Positions 1-7,052 of a stretch of DNA of 64,000 bases are shown here, piece by piece (position 1 is the first letter of the stretch; each line of letters begins with the position of its first letter). Source of the stretch: Breoghania corrubedonensis (GTDB taxonomy: Bacteria > Pseudomonadota > Alphaproteobacteria > Rhizobiales > Stappiaceae); contig NZ_QAYG01000001.1 in assembly GCF_003053845.1 (NCBI RefSeq), forward strand, positions 998,078 through 1,062,077, in the 5' to 3' direction. The notes under the pieces are model-generated. The model was not told the origin of the DNA. It saw nothing but the letters and a program-made list of their open reading frames with translations, and ran no database searches. The position numbers and the translations under genes are program-made.

Positions 1-141
1 CATGTGAAGGGACGTATCGCGGGCTGGCTCGAAGCTGCGAGCTGGTCGCGGGCGGTGGCGCAATATGTCACGCTTCTGGGTGCCTCCGCCCGCATCACCG
101 GCGTCACGCTGGAGGGGGCGGACGGTCCGCTGGTGCAGTAA
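1..141 (+). CDS. C-terminal fragment, probable parvulin-type peptidyl-prolyl isomerase
   Basis: An open frame enters from the left edge and ends at TAA 139-141, giving 46 residues. The tail resembles, from memory, the C-terminal helix of alphaproteobacterial parvulin/NifM-type foldases (an R-I-A-x-W/Y-L-E stretch, then R-A-V-A-Q-Y). The catalytic domain lies outside the window, so the family call is tentative. The gene converges on the TadD-like gene that follows. Confidence 0.45.
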   Translation, partial: HVKGRIAGWLEAASWSRAVAQYVTLLGASARITGVTLEGADGPLVQ

Positions 142-152
142 GCGAGGCGGCG

Positions 153-188
153 GCGCGAAAGCGACAGCGCAAGATCCAGCTTTCGCGC
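153..188. terminator. Inverted repeat between convergent genes, possible bidirectional terminator
   Basis: Ten-base arms GCGCGAAAGC (153-162) and GCTTTCGCGC (179-188) are perfect reverse complements around a 16-base loop. They sit between the stops of two convergent genes. No clear T tract follows on either strand, so the terminator role is a positional inference. Confidence 0.35.
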
Positions 189-192
189 GCCG

Positions 193-1011
193 TCAGCCTG
201 CCGACGAGCCCTTGCCGCGCTGGGCGAGCATGCGCTTCAGATAGGCCATGTTGGCCTTCACCTCGGCGGGCGGCAGGTCGGCGCTGGCGACCTGCTCGGC
301 CTCGGCGAAGCGCCCCTGGAGACCCAGCACGAGAGCGAGGTTCTGGCGGATGCGGGTGTTCTTCGCACCGCCTGCCATGGCGGTACGAAGGATCTTCTCC
401 GCCGTCGTCAGGTCGTTGTCGAGAACATAGCTCATGGCGAGATTGTTCAGCACGGACGGTTCGCCCGGAACGATCTTCAGCGCCTCGGTATAAAGATGGC
501 GGGCATTCTGGTGATCGCCAAGCTGATCGTGGATCGCGGCCTCCGCCGACATCAGTCGCCAGTCGGGCTGGGTCGGGGTCTGGGCCTGCTGGATGACGTT
601 GAGCGCTTCCTTGAAGTGGCCAGACTGCGCCAGCACCTTGCCGTAGGCGGCGGAGATCTCGCGGTCCTTCTTCTGCTTGATCAGACCGCGGCGCAGCACT
701 TCCGTCGCCTGGTCGAGCTGGTCGTTGCGGCGCAGCGCATCGGCATAGCCGAGAATGTTCGCCTTCTCGTTGGGTTCGGATTCGTAACGCTGTCCCCAGC
801 GCTCCACCTGCTGGCGCGCATCGCCGCTGCCGGGCACAGCGGAAGCACTGGACGATTGTCCGGCGGCAGACATTCCACGCGTATGGGTCGACACCCCGTC
901 GGTCACGCAACCTGATAGCGCGAAGGCCGCCGCGAGAGCGGCGCTCAGGCAGACACTGTGCGCACGGGCTCGCACGATCGATCCGGCGCGGGCTGACATG
1001 CGAGCTGGCAT
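193..1011 (-). CDS. TadD-like tetratricopeptide-repeat lipoprotein
   Basis: A 272-residue protein with an N-terminal lipoprotein signal ending in the lipobox L-S-G-C (Cys at about residue 35), followed by TPR helices over roughly residues 95-260. This matches the Flp pilus assembly lipoprotein TadD family, which helps secretin assembly at the outer membrane. The ATG at 1011 was chosen because GGAG lies 7 bases upstream; an in-frame ATG at 1074 would add 21 residues without helping the signal peptide. No other tad genes are adjacent, so it may be a solitary paralogue or another TPR lipoprotein. Confidence 0.7.
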   Translation of the reverse strand: MPARMSARAGSIVRARAHSVCLSAALAAAFALSGCVTDGVSTHTRGMSAAGQSSSASAVPGSGDARQQVERWGQRYESEPNEKANILGYADALRRNDQLDQATEVLRRGLIKQKKDREISAAYGKVLAQSGHFKEALNVIQQAQTPTQPDWRLMSAEAAIHDQLGDHQNARHLYTEALKIVPGEPSVLNNLAMSYVLDNDLTTAEKILRTAMAGGAKNTRIRQNLALVLGLQGRFAEAEQVASADLPPAEVKANMAYLKRMLAQRGKGSSAG

Positions 1012-1176
1012 GAGGATACTCCGATTGACGAGGCGGAAGAGTGAAAACGCTGCTTTCGGTAATAATTCATTCACCCTAATGCTTGGTTAAGCGCGCCGCC
1101 GGCGTTGCTTTGTAAGAGCCCTCTCCGTAGTCTTGCCGGCATTCGACTCCCCCCAATTTTCCGGAGCATTCCTGCC

Positions 1177-2553
1177 GTGTTCGATTCCCTTCTGGCGTCC
1201 GCCGAAGCCCCCGTTGCGATCCATGCCGTCGATGCCGACAGGCTGGAACAGGTCCTCTCCCTTCTGCCGGCCGCGGCCGGTCGCTGGGTCAAGGCCAACG
1301 GCTATACGGGATCGCCGGGTTCGATCCTGATCGTGCCGGATGCGGAAGGCGGCGTTGCCGCCGTGCTGTTCGGCGAGGGAGACACGAGCGACCCGCACGC
1401 CGCCGGCGCCCTTCCCAAAGCCCTGCCGGCCGGCACCTACCGGCTGGAAGGCTTCGCCGATCCCGACATGGCCTGCCTCGCCTTCGCGCTCGGCTCCTAT
1501 GCCTATCGCGCCTATAAGTCGAAGAGCGACGGCGACGAAGACCGCGCCCGCCTGGTTGTGCCGAAGGGGTTCGACCTGACGGCGGCGAAGTTCGAGCTTG
1601 AGGCGGTGGCGCTCGCGCGCGATCTCATCAACACCCCGGCCAACGATTTCGGCCCCGAGGAACTCGCGGCCGCCGCGCGCCAGCTCGCCGAGCGTTTCGG
1701 CGCAACCTTCAAGGTGACCGTCGGCGAAGCACTGCTCGAGCACAACTTCCCTATGATCCACGCGGTCGGCAAGGCGAGCACGCGCGCGCCCCGGCTCATC
1801 GATTTTTCCTGGGGCGATCTCTCCCATCCGCGCGTCACGCTGGTCGGCAAGGGCGTGTGCTTCGATACCGGCGGGCTCGACATCAAGCCGTCGAGTTCCA
1901 TGCTCCTGATGAAAAAGGACATGGGTGGCGCGGCCAACGTGCTGGGACTGGCGCTGATGATCATGGCCTCTAACCTGCCGATCCATCTGCGCGTGCTGAT
2001 CCCGGCCGTGGAGAACTCGATTTCCGGCAACGCCTTCCGCCCCGGCGACATTCTGCCGAGCCGCAAGGGCATTTCGGTGGAAATCGGCAACACCGACGCG
2101 GAAGGCCGGCTGGTGCTGGCCGACGCGCTGGCGCTGGCGGATGAGGAAAACCCGGATCTCATCATCGACATGGCGACGCTGACGGGCGCCGCGCGCGTGG
2201 CGCTCGGCCCGCAAGTGATGCCATTCTACACGGACGACGACGGCTTTGCCGACGCCGTTTCAGGCGCGGCGGATCAGGTGGCCGATCCGGTGTGGCGGAT
2301 GCCGCTGTGGAAGCCCTATTCGAAGATGCTCGAGTCCAAGGTCGCCGATATCAATCACGTCTCGACGGGTGGCTTCGCGGGCTCCATCACGGCCGCGCTG
2401 TTTCTTTCCCGCTTTGTGGAAAATGCCGGCACCTGGGCGCATTTCGACATTTTCGGCTGGACTCCGTCGGCGCGCCCGGGACACCCGGAAGGCGGCGAGG
2501 CGCAGGCGATCCGTGCGCTGTTTGCCGCGCTGAGCAACCGCTATCCGGCGTGA
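1177..2553 (+). CDS. Leucyl aminopeptidase family (M17) peptidase
   Basis: A cytosolic two-metal aminopeptidase of peptidase family M17. The C-terminal catalytic half holds the family signature NTDAEGRLVLADAL (about residue 304) and the metal/catalytic segment KGVCFDTGG with a following KKDMGG (about residues 225-245). The GTG start at 1177 has GGAG about 10 bases upstream and gives 458 residues, usual for M17; an ATG at 1105 would only add an uncharacteristic leader. It is divergent from the TadD-like gene and is followed after 128 bases by the MarR gene. Confidence 0.88.
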   Translation: MFDSLLASAEAPVAIHAVDADRLEQVLSLLPAAAGRWVKANGYTGSPGSILIVPDAEGGVAAVLFGEGDTSDPHAAGALPKALPAGTYRLEGFADPDMACLAFALGSYAYRAYKSKSDGDEDRARLVVPKGFDLTAAKFELEAVALARDLINTPANDFGPEELAAAARQLAERFGATFKVTVGEALLEHNFPMIHAVGKASTRAPRLIDFSWGDLSHPRVTLVGKGVCFDTGGLDIKPSSSMLLMKKDMGGAANVLGLALMIMASNLPIHLRVLIPAVENSISGNAFRPGDILPSRKGISVEIGNTDAEGRLVLADALALADEENPDLIIDMATLTGAARVALGPQVMPFYTDDDGFADAVSGAADQVADPVWRMPLWKPYSKMLESKVADINHVSTGGFAGSITAALFLSRFVENAGTWAHFDIFGWTPSARPGHPEGGEAQAIRALFAALSNRYPA

Positions 2554-2681
2554 CGCGTGCTTGATGCCGGCGCATTCGGCTTCTATACCGGAACCGAAAT
2601 GATCAGTATCCGGCGCCAAGTGGTGCGCCGGGCCGGGACATCCCGCGATGTTCCGGCGCTCCGGAGGCATGCACCCGCACC

Positions 2682-3032
2682 ATGGCGATCGAGATCCGCG
2701 CAGGCCAAGCCCTGAAACTCTGGCACGATGTGACGCTGGAGCTGGTGCATTTCGGCGAGCAGGACCTGACCGCCCGGCAGATGGCGATCCTGCTGACCGT
2801 TTATCTGGAGCCGCCGCCGCACACGGTGCGTGGGCTTGCCGCCAAGCTCGGCGTCACCAAGCCGGCGATCACCCGCGCGCTCGACACGATGGGCCGGATG
2901 AAGCTCGTTGACCGCCGCCGCGACGAGGCCGACCGGCGCAACGTAGTCATCCTGCGCACGGTGGACGGCGCGCTTTATCTGGAAAAGCTCGCCGACGTCC
3001 TTGTCGAAAAGGCCGCAGAGGTGCGCCGATGA
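2682..3032 (+). CDS. MarR-family winged-helix transcriptional regulator
   Basis: A 116-residue DNA-binding protein, a little short for MarR. The winged helix spans about residues 30-95: the ARQMAIL helix, a helix-turn-helix around LAAKLGVTKPAITRAL, and the wing with D-R-R-R-D-E-A-D-R-R. Its stop overlaps the start of the NlpC/P60 gene by four bases (ATGA), so the two are translationally coupled. The ligand is unknown. The arrangement suggests it regulates its own two-gene operon. Confidence 0.8.
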   Translation: MAIEIRAGQALKLWHDVTLELVHFGEQDLTARQMAILLTVYLEPPPHTVRGLAAKLGVTKPAITRALDTMGRMKLVDRRRDEADRRNVVILRTVDGALYLEKLADVLVEKAAEVRR

Positions 3033-3892
3033 CACCCCCCGATCGCCGTATCACGCCATGGCGGACGGATCTCGCCGCCGCGCGGCTGAGAGGCGTCCAC
3101 GCGGCGGAGCGCTATGTGGACGGAGAACCTGCGCGCATCGTCCGCACCATCGTCGCCATGCGGCCGGAACCCTCTCCCGCCCGTTCGCTCGATACCGAGT
3201 TGCTCTTCGGCGAAACGGTTACCGTCTATGAGCGGCGCGAAGGCTGGGCATGGGTGCAAAACGCCGCCGACGGCTATGTCGGCTGGATCGCGGAAGACGC
3301 GCTGGGCTCGGCGGAGCCCGCCTCCACACACCGTCTCGCGGAGCTTAGAAGCTTCCGTTATCCCGGTGCGGAACTGCGCGCGCCGGCGCTCGACTGTCTG
3401 TCCATCGGCTCGCGCCTGACGATCGTCGGCGAGGCCGTGACCCGCGGCACGCGCTACGCGCTTCTGGCCGACGGCTCTGCCGTCATCGCCCGCCATCTGG
3501 TGCCGGAGGGCACGTTCGCGCCCGACTGGGTGGCGGTGGCGGAACGCTTTCTTGGCACGCCCTATCTGTGGGCCGGACGCTCCAGCATCGGCCTCGACTG
3601 TTCCGCGCTGGTGCAGCTTGCACTCGCCGAAGCCGGCATCGCGGCCCCGCGCGACAGCGACATGCAGGAACACGAACTGGGTACGGCACTCGACATTTCC
3701 GGCGGGCTGCCGGCGCTTGCGCGTGGCGATCTGGTCTTCTGGAAAGGCCATGTCGGCATTATGAGCGACGGCGAAACGCTGCTGCATTCCAACGGCCACA
3801 CCATGACGACGGCGAAGGAACCGATCGCCGAGGCCGTGGCCCGCATCGCCGCCAGCGAATACGGCGCGGTGACTGCCGTGCGGCGGCTTTAG
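3029..3892 (+). CDS. NlpC/P60 family peptidase with bacterial SH3 region
   Basis: A 287-residue cell-wall peptidase. Residues about 40-150 form SH3-like segments (a W-A-W-V-Q then Y-V-G-W pattern). The C-terminal NlpC/P60 domain carries the catalytic cysteine in LDCSALVQLAL (Cys191) and the catalytic histidine in KGHVGIM (His241). These enzymes cleave D-gamma-glutamyl-diamino-acid bonds in muropeptides. No signal peptide is visible, so it may act on recycled wall peptides in the cytoplasm or leave by another route. It starts inside the MarR stop. Confidence 0.85.
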   Translation: MTPPDRRITPWRTDLAAARLRGVHAAERYVDGEPARIVRTIVAMRPEPSPARSLDTELLFGETVTVYERREGWAWVQNAADGYVGWIAEDALGSAEPASTHRLAELRSFRYPGAELRAPALDCLSIGSRLTIVGEAVTRGTRYALLADGSAVIARHLVPEGTFAPDWVAVAERFLGTPYLWAGRSSIGLDCSALVQLALAEAGIAAPRDSDMQEHELGTALDISGGLPALARGDLVFWKGHVGIMSDGETLLHSNGHTMTTAKEPIAEAVARIAASEYGAVTAVRRL

Positions 3893-4002
3893 CGGCATCT
3901 GCGGACAACCGTTCCACGCCTTGTCATTCCGGCACAGGCGGAAAAGCTGGCCGGTGCCGCGATGCACCGAACCGGGTCCAATCTTCGTTCAGCCGGTCCC
4001 GC

Positions 4003-4986
4003 TCACCGCACACCGACGCGCAAGCCCGGGGCGGGACGTTCGCGCAGCACCTGGCGGCGGAAACGGAAGAGTGCTGCAGGTCGTCCGCCCGTGCGCGTCG
4101 TGGTGGCGCCGGTCGGTTCCACCAGCTCGGTCGTCTCCACCAGCCGGCGGAAGTTCTGCTTGTGCAGGTGGCGGCCGGAAATCGCCTCAACCGTGCGCTG
4201 GAGCTCTGTCAGGGTGAAGACGTCAGGCATCAGCTCGAAGATCACCGGCCGGTATTTCAGCTTGCCGCGCAGCCGGGTGATGGCGGTCGCGAGAATGCGG
4301 CGGTGGTCGTGCTGCATCGCCCGGCCCAGATAGGGGCGCGCGTCGAGCCCCGGCACCAGCGGCCGGCCATCGCGCTCGGCTTCCGCCAGAAGCCCCGCCT
4401 CGTAGCACAACTCGTAACGCTCCAGCGCGCGCTCCTCGTCCCAGAGATTGCCGTCACCGCCAAACGACAGGCGCAGCCGGTCCTGACGGCGGCTCGCGCG
4501 CGCCCGGTCGCCCGCGGCACCCGGCGCCTTCGCCCATGCATCAAGTGCGGGCAGGATCACCTCGTCGAGCAGGGTGGGACGTCCCTGGCGCCAGTCCTCC
4601 CAAGGGAAATAGTCGTACCACGGCCGCCAGCGCGCCCTTGCGCGCTCCAGCACAAGCTCGGATTCCGGGCTCTGGCGGGCAAGCGCCAGATAGCCGACGG
4701 AGACCACATGGGGGCCCCGATCGCCCGGCTGGGCGTGACGTCCGCGATCGCCGTAGGTGTAGAGCTGTTCGACATAACCTAGGCGCAGCGCGGTCTGCTG
4801 CTCCACCCATGCGCGCAGGCCGATCTCGAAGGTGCGGTGATGAAGCGGATCGAACGGGCCGAAGGGCAGCGATTCCGGCTCTCCGTGCGCCGTGCCTTCG
4901 ATGGTCAGCACCAGCGGGGTGGGGTGTGTCACGGCGACGATCACGGCGTTGAGGCCGATCTCGATGGCGGGGGCCGCCGTGTCCAT
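4003..4986 (-). CDS. NrtR-like Nudix/winged-helix protein
   Basis: A 327-residue protein with an N-terminal Nudix-fold region (the EQLYTYGD and HVVSVGYLAL segments are characteristic of NrtR relatives) and a C-terminal winged helix at about residues 245-320 (KYRPVIFELMPDVFTLTELQ). NrtR proteins are NAD-metabolism regulators that sense ADP-ribose. This long form matches the uncharacterised COG4111 type. The start at 4986 has GGAG 8 bases upstream; a further upstream extension is a frame artefact. No nad genes are adjacent, so its regulon is not clear. It converges on the NlpC/P60 gene. Confidence 0.7.
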   Translation of the reverse strand: MDTAAPAIEIGLNAVIVAVTHPTPLVLTIEGTAHGEPESLPFGPFDPLHHRTFEIGLRAWVEQQTALRLGYVEQLYTYGDRGRHAQPGDRGPHVVSVGYLALARQSPESELVLERARARWRPWYDYFPWEDWRQGRPTLLDEVILPALDAWAKAPGAAGDRARASRRQDRLRLSFGGDGNLWDEERALERYELCYEAGLLAEAERDGRPLVPGLDARPYLGRAMQHDHRRILATAITRLRGKLKYRPVIFELMPDVFTLTELQRTVEAISGRHLHKQNFRRLVETTELVEPTGATTTRTGGRPAALFRFRRQVLRERPAPGLRVGVR

Positions 4987-5164
4987 GCGTATCGCTCCGT
5001 GCCAAATCCCCGCCCCGTGCGGGAAGTGAGCCTTTTCTAGTCGATTTGCGTGACGTTTTGAACCGTTTGCGTGCGATCGACGGGCGCTGGCAAGATGTTG
5101 AGTTTCGCGGGGTTTCCCGGCGACAACCGAAGTGTCGGCGGGCGCGGGAAGCCCGGCTGTCGCG

Positions 5165-5671
5165 TCAATCCAGCGCCAGTTCGAAAGGTTCGCCCTCGAA
5201 GGCATCGCGGCCACGACCAATGGCGCGGATCGCCTCCACCATCCGCCCGTCGCGTTCGAGCAGCTGATCGGCGAACATGACGAGCCGCGCGTTCGGCGTT
5301 GCCGATGGGGAAGCCCCACGCAGCGCATTGGCGATGTCCGCCTCGTCGCGCTCGGGCATCAGCGCGCAGGCGGTGATGTAGGCGGCTGCGGTGGAGCGCG
5401 AGATGCCGGCGAAACAGTGGATCACCAGCGGTGCCTGGCGTTCCCAGGCAACAACATAGTCGAGCAGTTCGCTGACATGGGCGGCGGCGGGCGGGGTCAT
5501 GCCCTCGATCGGCTCCACGATGTCATTGAATCCGAGGAAGAGATGATTGCTCGCCGCGATGGAGGCGGGGCGCTCCACCGGCGTACCCTCGTTGATCAGG
5601 GTCACCAGATGACGCGCGCCGGTGCGCTCGACGGTGTCGTGCAGCTTGGAGAGGGAGCAGACGTAAAGCAT
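5165..5671 (-). CDS. Small protein tyrosine phosphatase-like protein
   Basis: A 168-residue protein with the PTP active-site loop HCFAGISRS, that is H-C-x5-R-S with Cys86 and Arg92. A candidate general acid lies in the FNDI segment at about residue 50. This is the compact rhizobial tyrosine/dual-specificity phosphatase type. The internal ATG at 5671 was preferred to one at 5707 because residues upstream of it are low-complexity and proline-rich; neither has a strong ribosome-binding site. Its substrate is unknown. Confidence 0.75.
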   Translation of the reverse strand: MLYVCSLSKLHDTVERTGARHLVTLINEGTPVERPASIAASNHLFLGFNDIVEPIEGMTPPAAAHVSELLDYVVAWERQAPLVIHCFAGISRSTAAAYITACALMPERDEADIANALRGASPSATPNARLVMFADQLLERDGRMVEAIRAIGRGRDAFEGEPFELALD

Positions 5672-5741
5672 GAGCGGTAATGTCGGGTGTGGGCGCGGCC
5701 GATTCAAGCGGACATGCGCGGGGCTGGAATAGGAGCCGCGA

Positions 5742-5779
5742 GCATACCCTTATCGATCAGATCGGTTCAATCGGAATGC
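5742..5779. repeat. Truncated copy of a dispersed palindromic repeat
   Basis: On the plus strand this stretch contains CTTATCGATCAGATCGG and TTCAATC, almost identical to the reverse complement of the hairpin core at 57775-57804 (one mismatch over 24 bases). It keeps GCATACCC at one end and GAATGC at the other, but lacks about six bases of one arm. It lies in the intergenic space between the phosphatase gene and the 3' end of hypA. Confidence 0.55.
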
Positions 5780-5826
5780 CCGGGCGGCGCGCAATACGCT
5801 GCCCCCCTTCGCACCACGGCGATCAT

Positions 5827-6189
5827 TCAGGCGTCGGCGGCCGTCTCCCGGATGCCATCGAAACTCGCCATATGAAGCTCGCGCCCCTTCGTGATATCGA
5901 CCTCGCCGCCGCCGCAATGGGGACAGTGCAGGGTATAGTCGGGAATGGCGAAATCCGCGCCACAGGTCCGGCAGTGGCCGGCCGGCGGCACGGATTCGAT
6001 ATCGAGGACAGCGTCCTTCGCCAAGGTGTCCTCGACCAGAATCTCGAAACACCCGCGAAGCTGACGCAGGTCGAGCCCGCGCAGCCGGCCCACCACCAGA
6101 CGCACGCGGGTAACGCGCGTTATCCCGCTTGCGTCCGCGTGCTCGACGAGGAGCTTCATCAGGCTGTCCATGACCGAGAATTCATGCAT
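5827..6189 (-). CDS. hypA: Hydrogenase nickel-incorporation protein HypA
   Basis: A 120-residue nickel metallochaperone that works with HypB to insert nickel into [NiFe] hydrogenase. The N-terminus is M-H-E-F-S, giving the essential nickel-binding His2. Four zinc ligands are seen: Cys73/Cys76 (CRTC) and Cys89/Cys92 (CPHC). The ATG at 6189 is fixed by the MHE rule and by AGGAG upstream. It lies 23 bases after hypB and is the last gene of the long minus-strand hydrogenase/Mop run. Confidence 0.95.
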   Translation of the reverse strand: MHEFSVMDSLMKLLVEHADASGITRVTRVRLVVGRLRGLDLRQLRGCFEILVEDTLAKDAVLDIESVPPAGHCRTCGADFAIPDYTLHCPHCGGGEVDITKGRELHMASFDGIRETAADA

Positions 6190-6212
6190 GGCGAGCTCTC
6201 CTGGCCGAACAT

Positions 6213-7010
6213 TCACGCACCGGGAGCGTGCGTGTGCGCGTGCCCATGCCCATGTTCGTGCTCGTGCTCGTGCTCGTGCTCATGGGGCTTGCCGTCCTTT
6301 GGATGAAGCCCGCGGTTTTCCGCCACCTGTGCCTTCAGCCAGCCTGTCCACGCATCCAGACCCGCGCCGGTCTTGCCGGACAGGCGGAGTGGAGCCCCCT
6401 GCCCGCGCACCTTGACCATCGACGCCTCGGCCCGCGCCGGATCGAACTCTTCCAGATAGGGGAGAAGGTCGGTCTTGGTGAGCAGGACGAGATCGGCCGC
6501 ACGGAAGATGACGGGGTATTTCTCCGGCTTGTCGTCGCCTTCGGTCACCGACAGCAGAACCACATTGGCGTGGGTTCCGATGTCGAAATCCGCGGGACAG
6601 ACGAGATTGCCGACATTTTCGATGAACAACAGGTCCAGTTCCGCCAGCGGCATCGTCTCCAGCGCATCGTGGACCATGCGCGCATCGAGGTGACAGGCCA
6701 CGCCGGTGGTGATCTGCGCCGCCGGAACGCCGTGGCGGCGGATCCGGTCGGCGTCGTTCTCCGTCTCCAGATCGCCCTCGATGACGCCGATCCGGAGATC
6801 CTTTGACAAGGCCTGGATCGTCGCTTCCAGAAGGCTGGTCTTGCCGGCGCCGGGTGACGACATGACGTTGATCGCGAAGACGCCGTGATCGTCGAAATGA
6901 CGGCGGACATGGCCCGCCAGCCGGTCGTTCTCGGCAAGCAGGTTCTCCAGCACCGTGATGGTTTCCACCTTGGTCCCGGCAGTGGCGCCGCACCCGCAGG
7001 TCTGGCACAT
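6213..7010 (-). CDS. hypB: Hydrogenase nickel-incorporation GTPase HypB with C-terminal histidine tail
   Basis: A 265-residue SIMIBI-class GTPase that drives nickel delivery to hydrogenase. The N-terminal nickel site MCQTCGC is present; the P-loop SSPGAGKTS lies at about residues 51-59. Other GTPase segments are GDLETENDA, ENVGNLVCP and LLTKTDL. The unusual part is residues 243-261, where His alternates with Glu/Gly/Ala/Thr and gives ten histidines close to the C-terminus. Family members with a His-rich region (for example Bradyrhizobium) usually carry it near the N-terminus. The tail is encoded by a six-base CACGAG-type repeat at about 6216-6285. It sits between the AcoR-Crp regulator and hypA. 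Confidence 0.95.
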   Translation of the reverse strand: MCQTCGCGATAGTKVETITVLENLLAENDRLAGHVRRHFDDHGVFAINVMSSPGAGKTSLLEATIQALSKDLRIGVIEGDLETENDADRIRRHGVPAAQITTGVACHLDARMVHDALETMPLAELDLLFIENVGNLVCPADFDIGTHANVVLLSVTEGDDKPEKYPVIFRAADLVLLTKTDLLPYLEEFDPARAEASMVKVRGQGAPLRLSGKTGAGLDAWTGWLKAQVAENRGLHPKDGKPHEHEHEHEHEHGHGHAHTHAPGA

Positions 7011-7052
7011 GGTCTTGTCCTTTCTTGGCGGAGTGCCGGATGTCCCGCGTTG

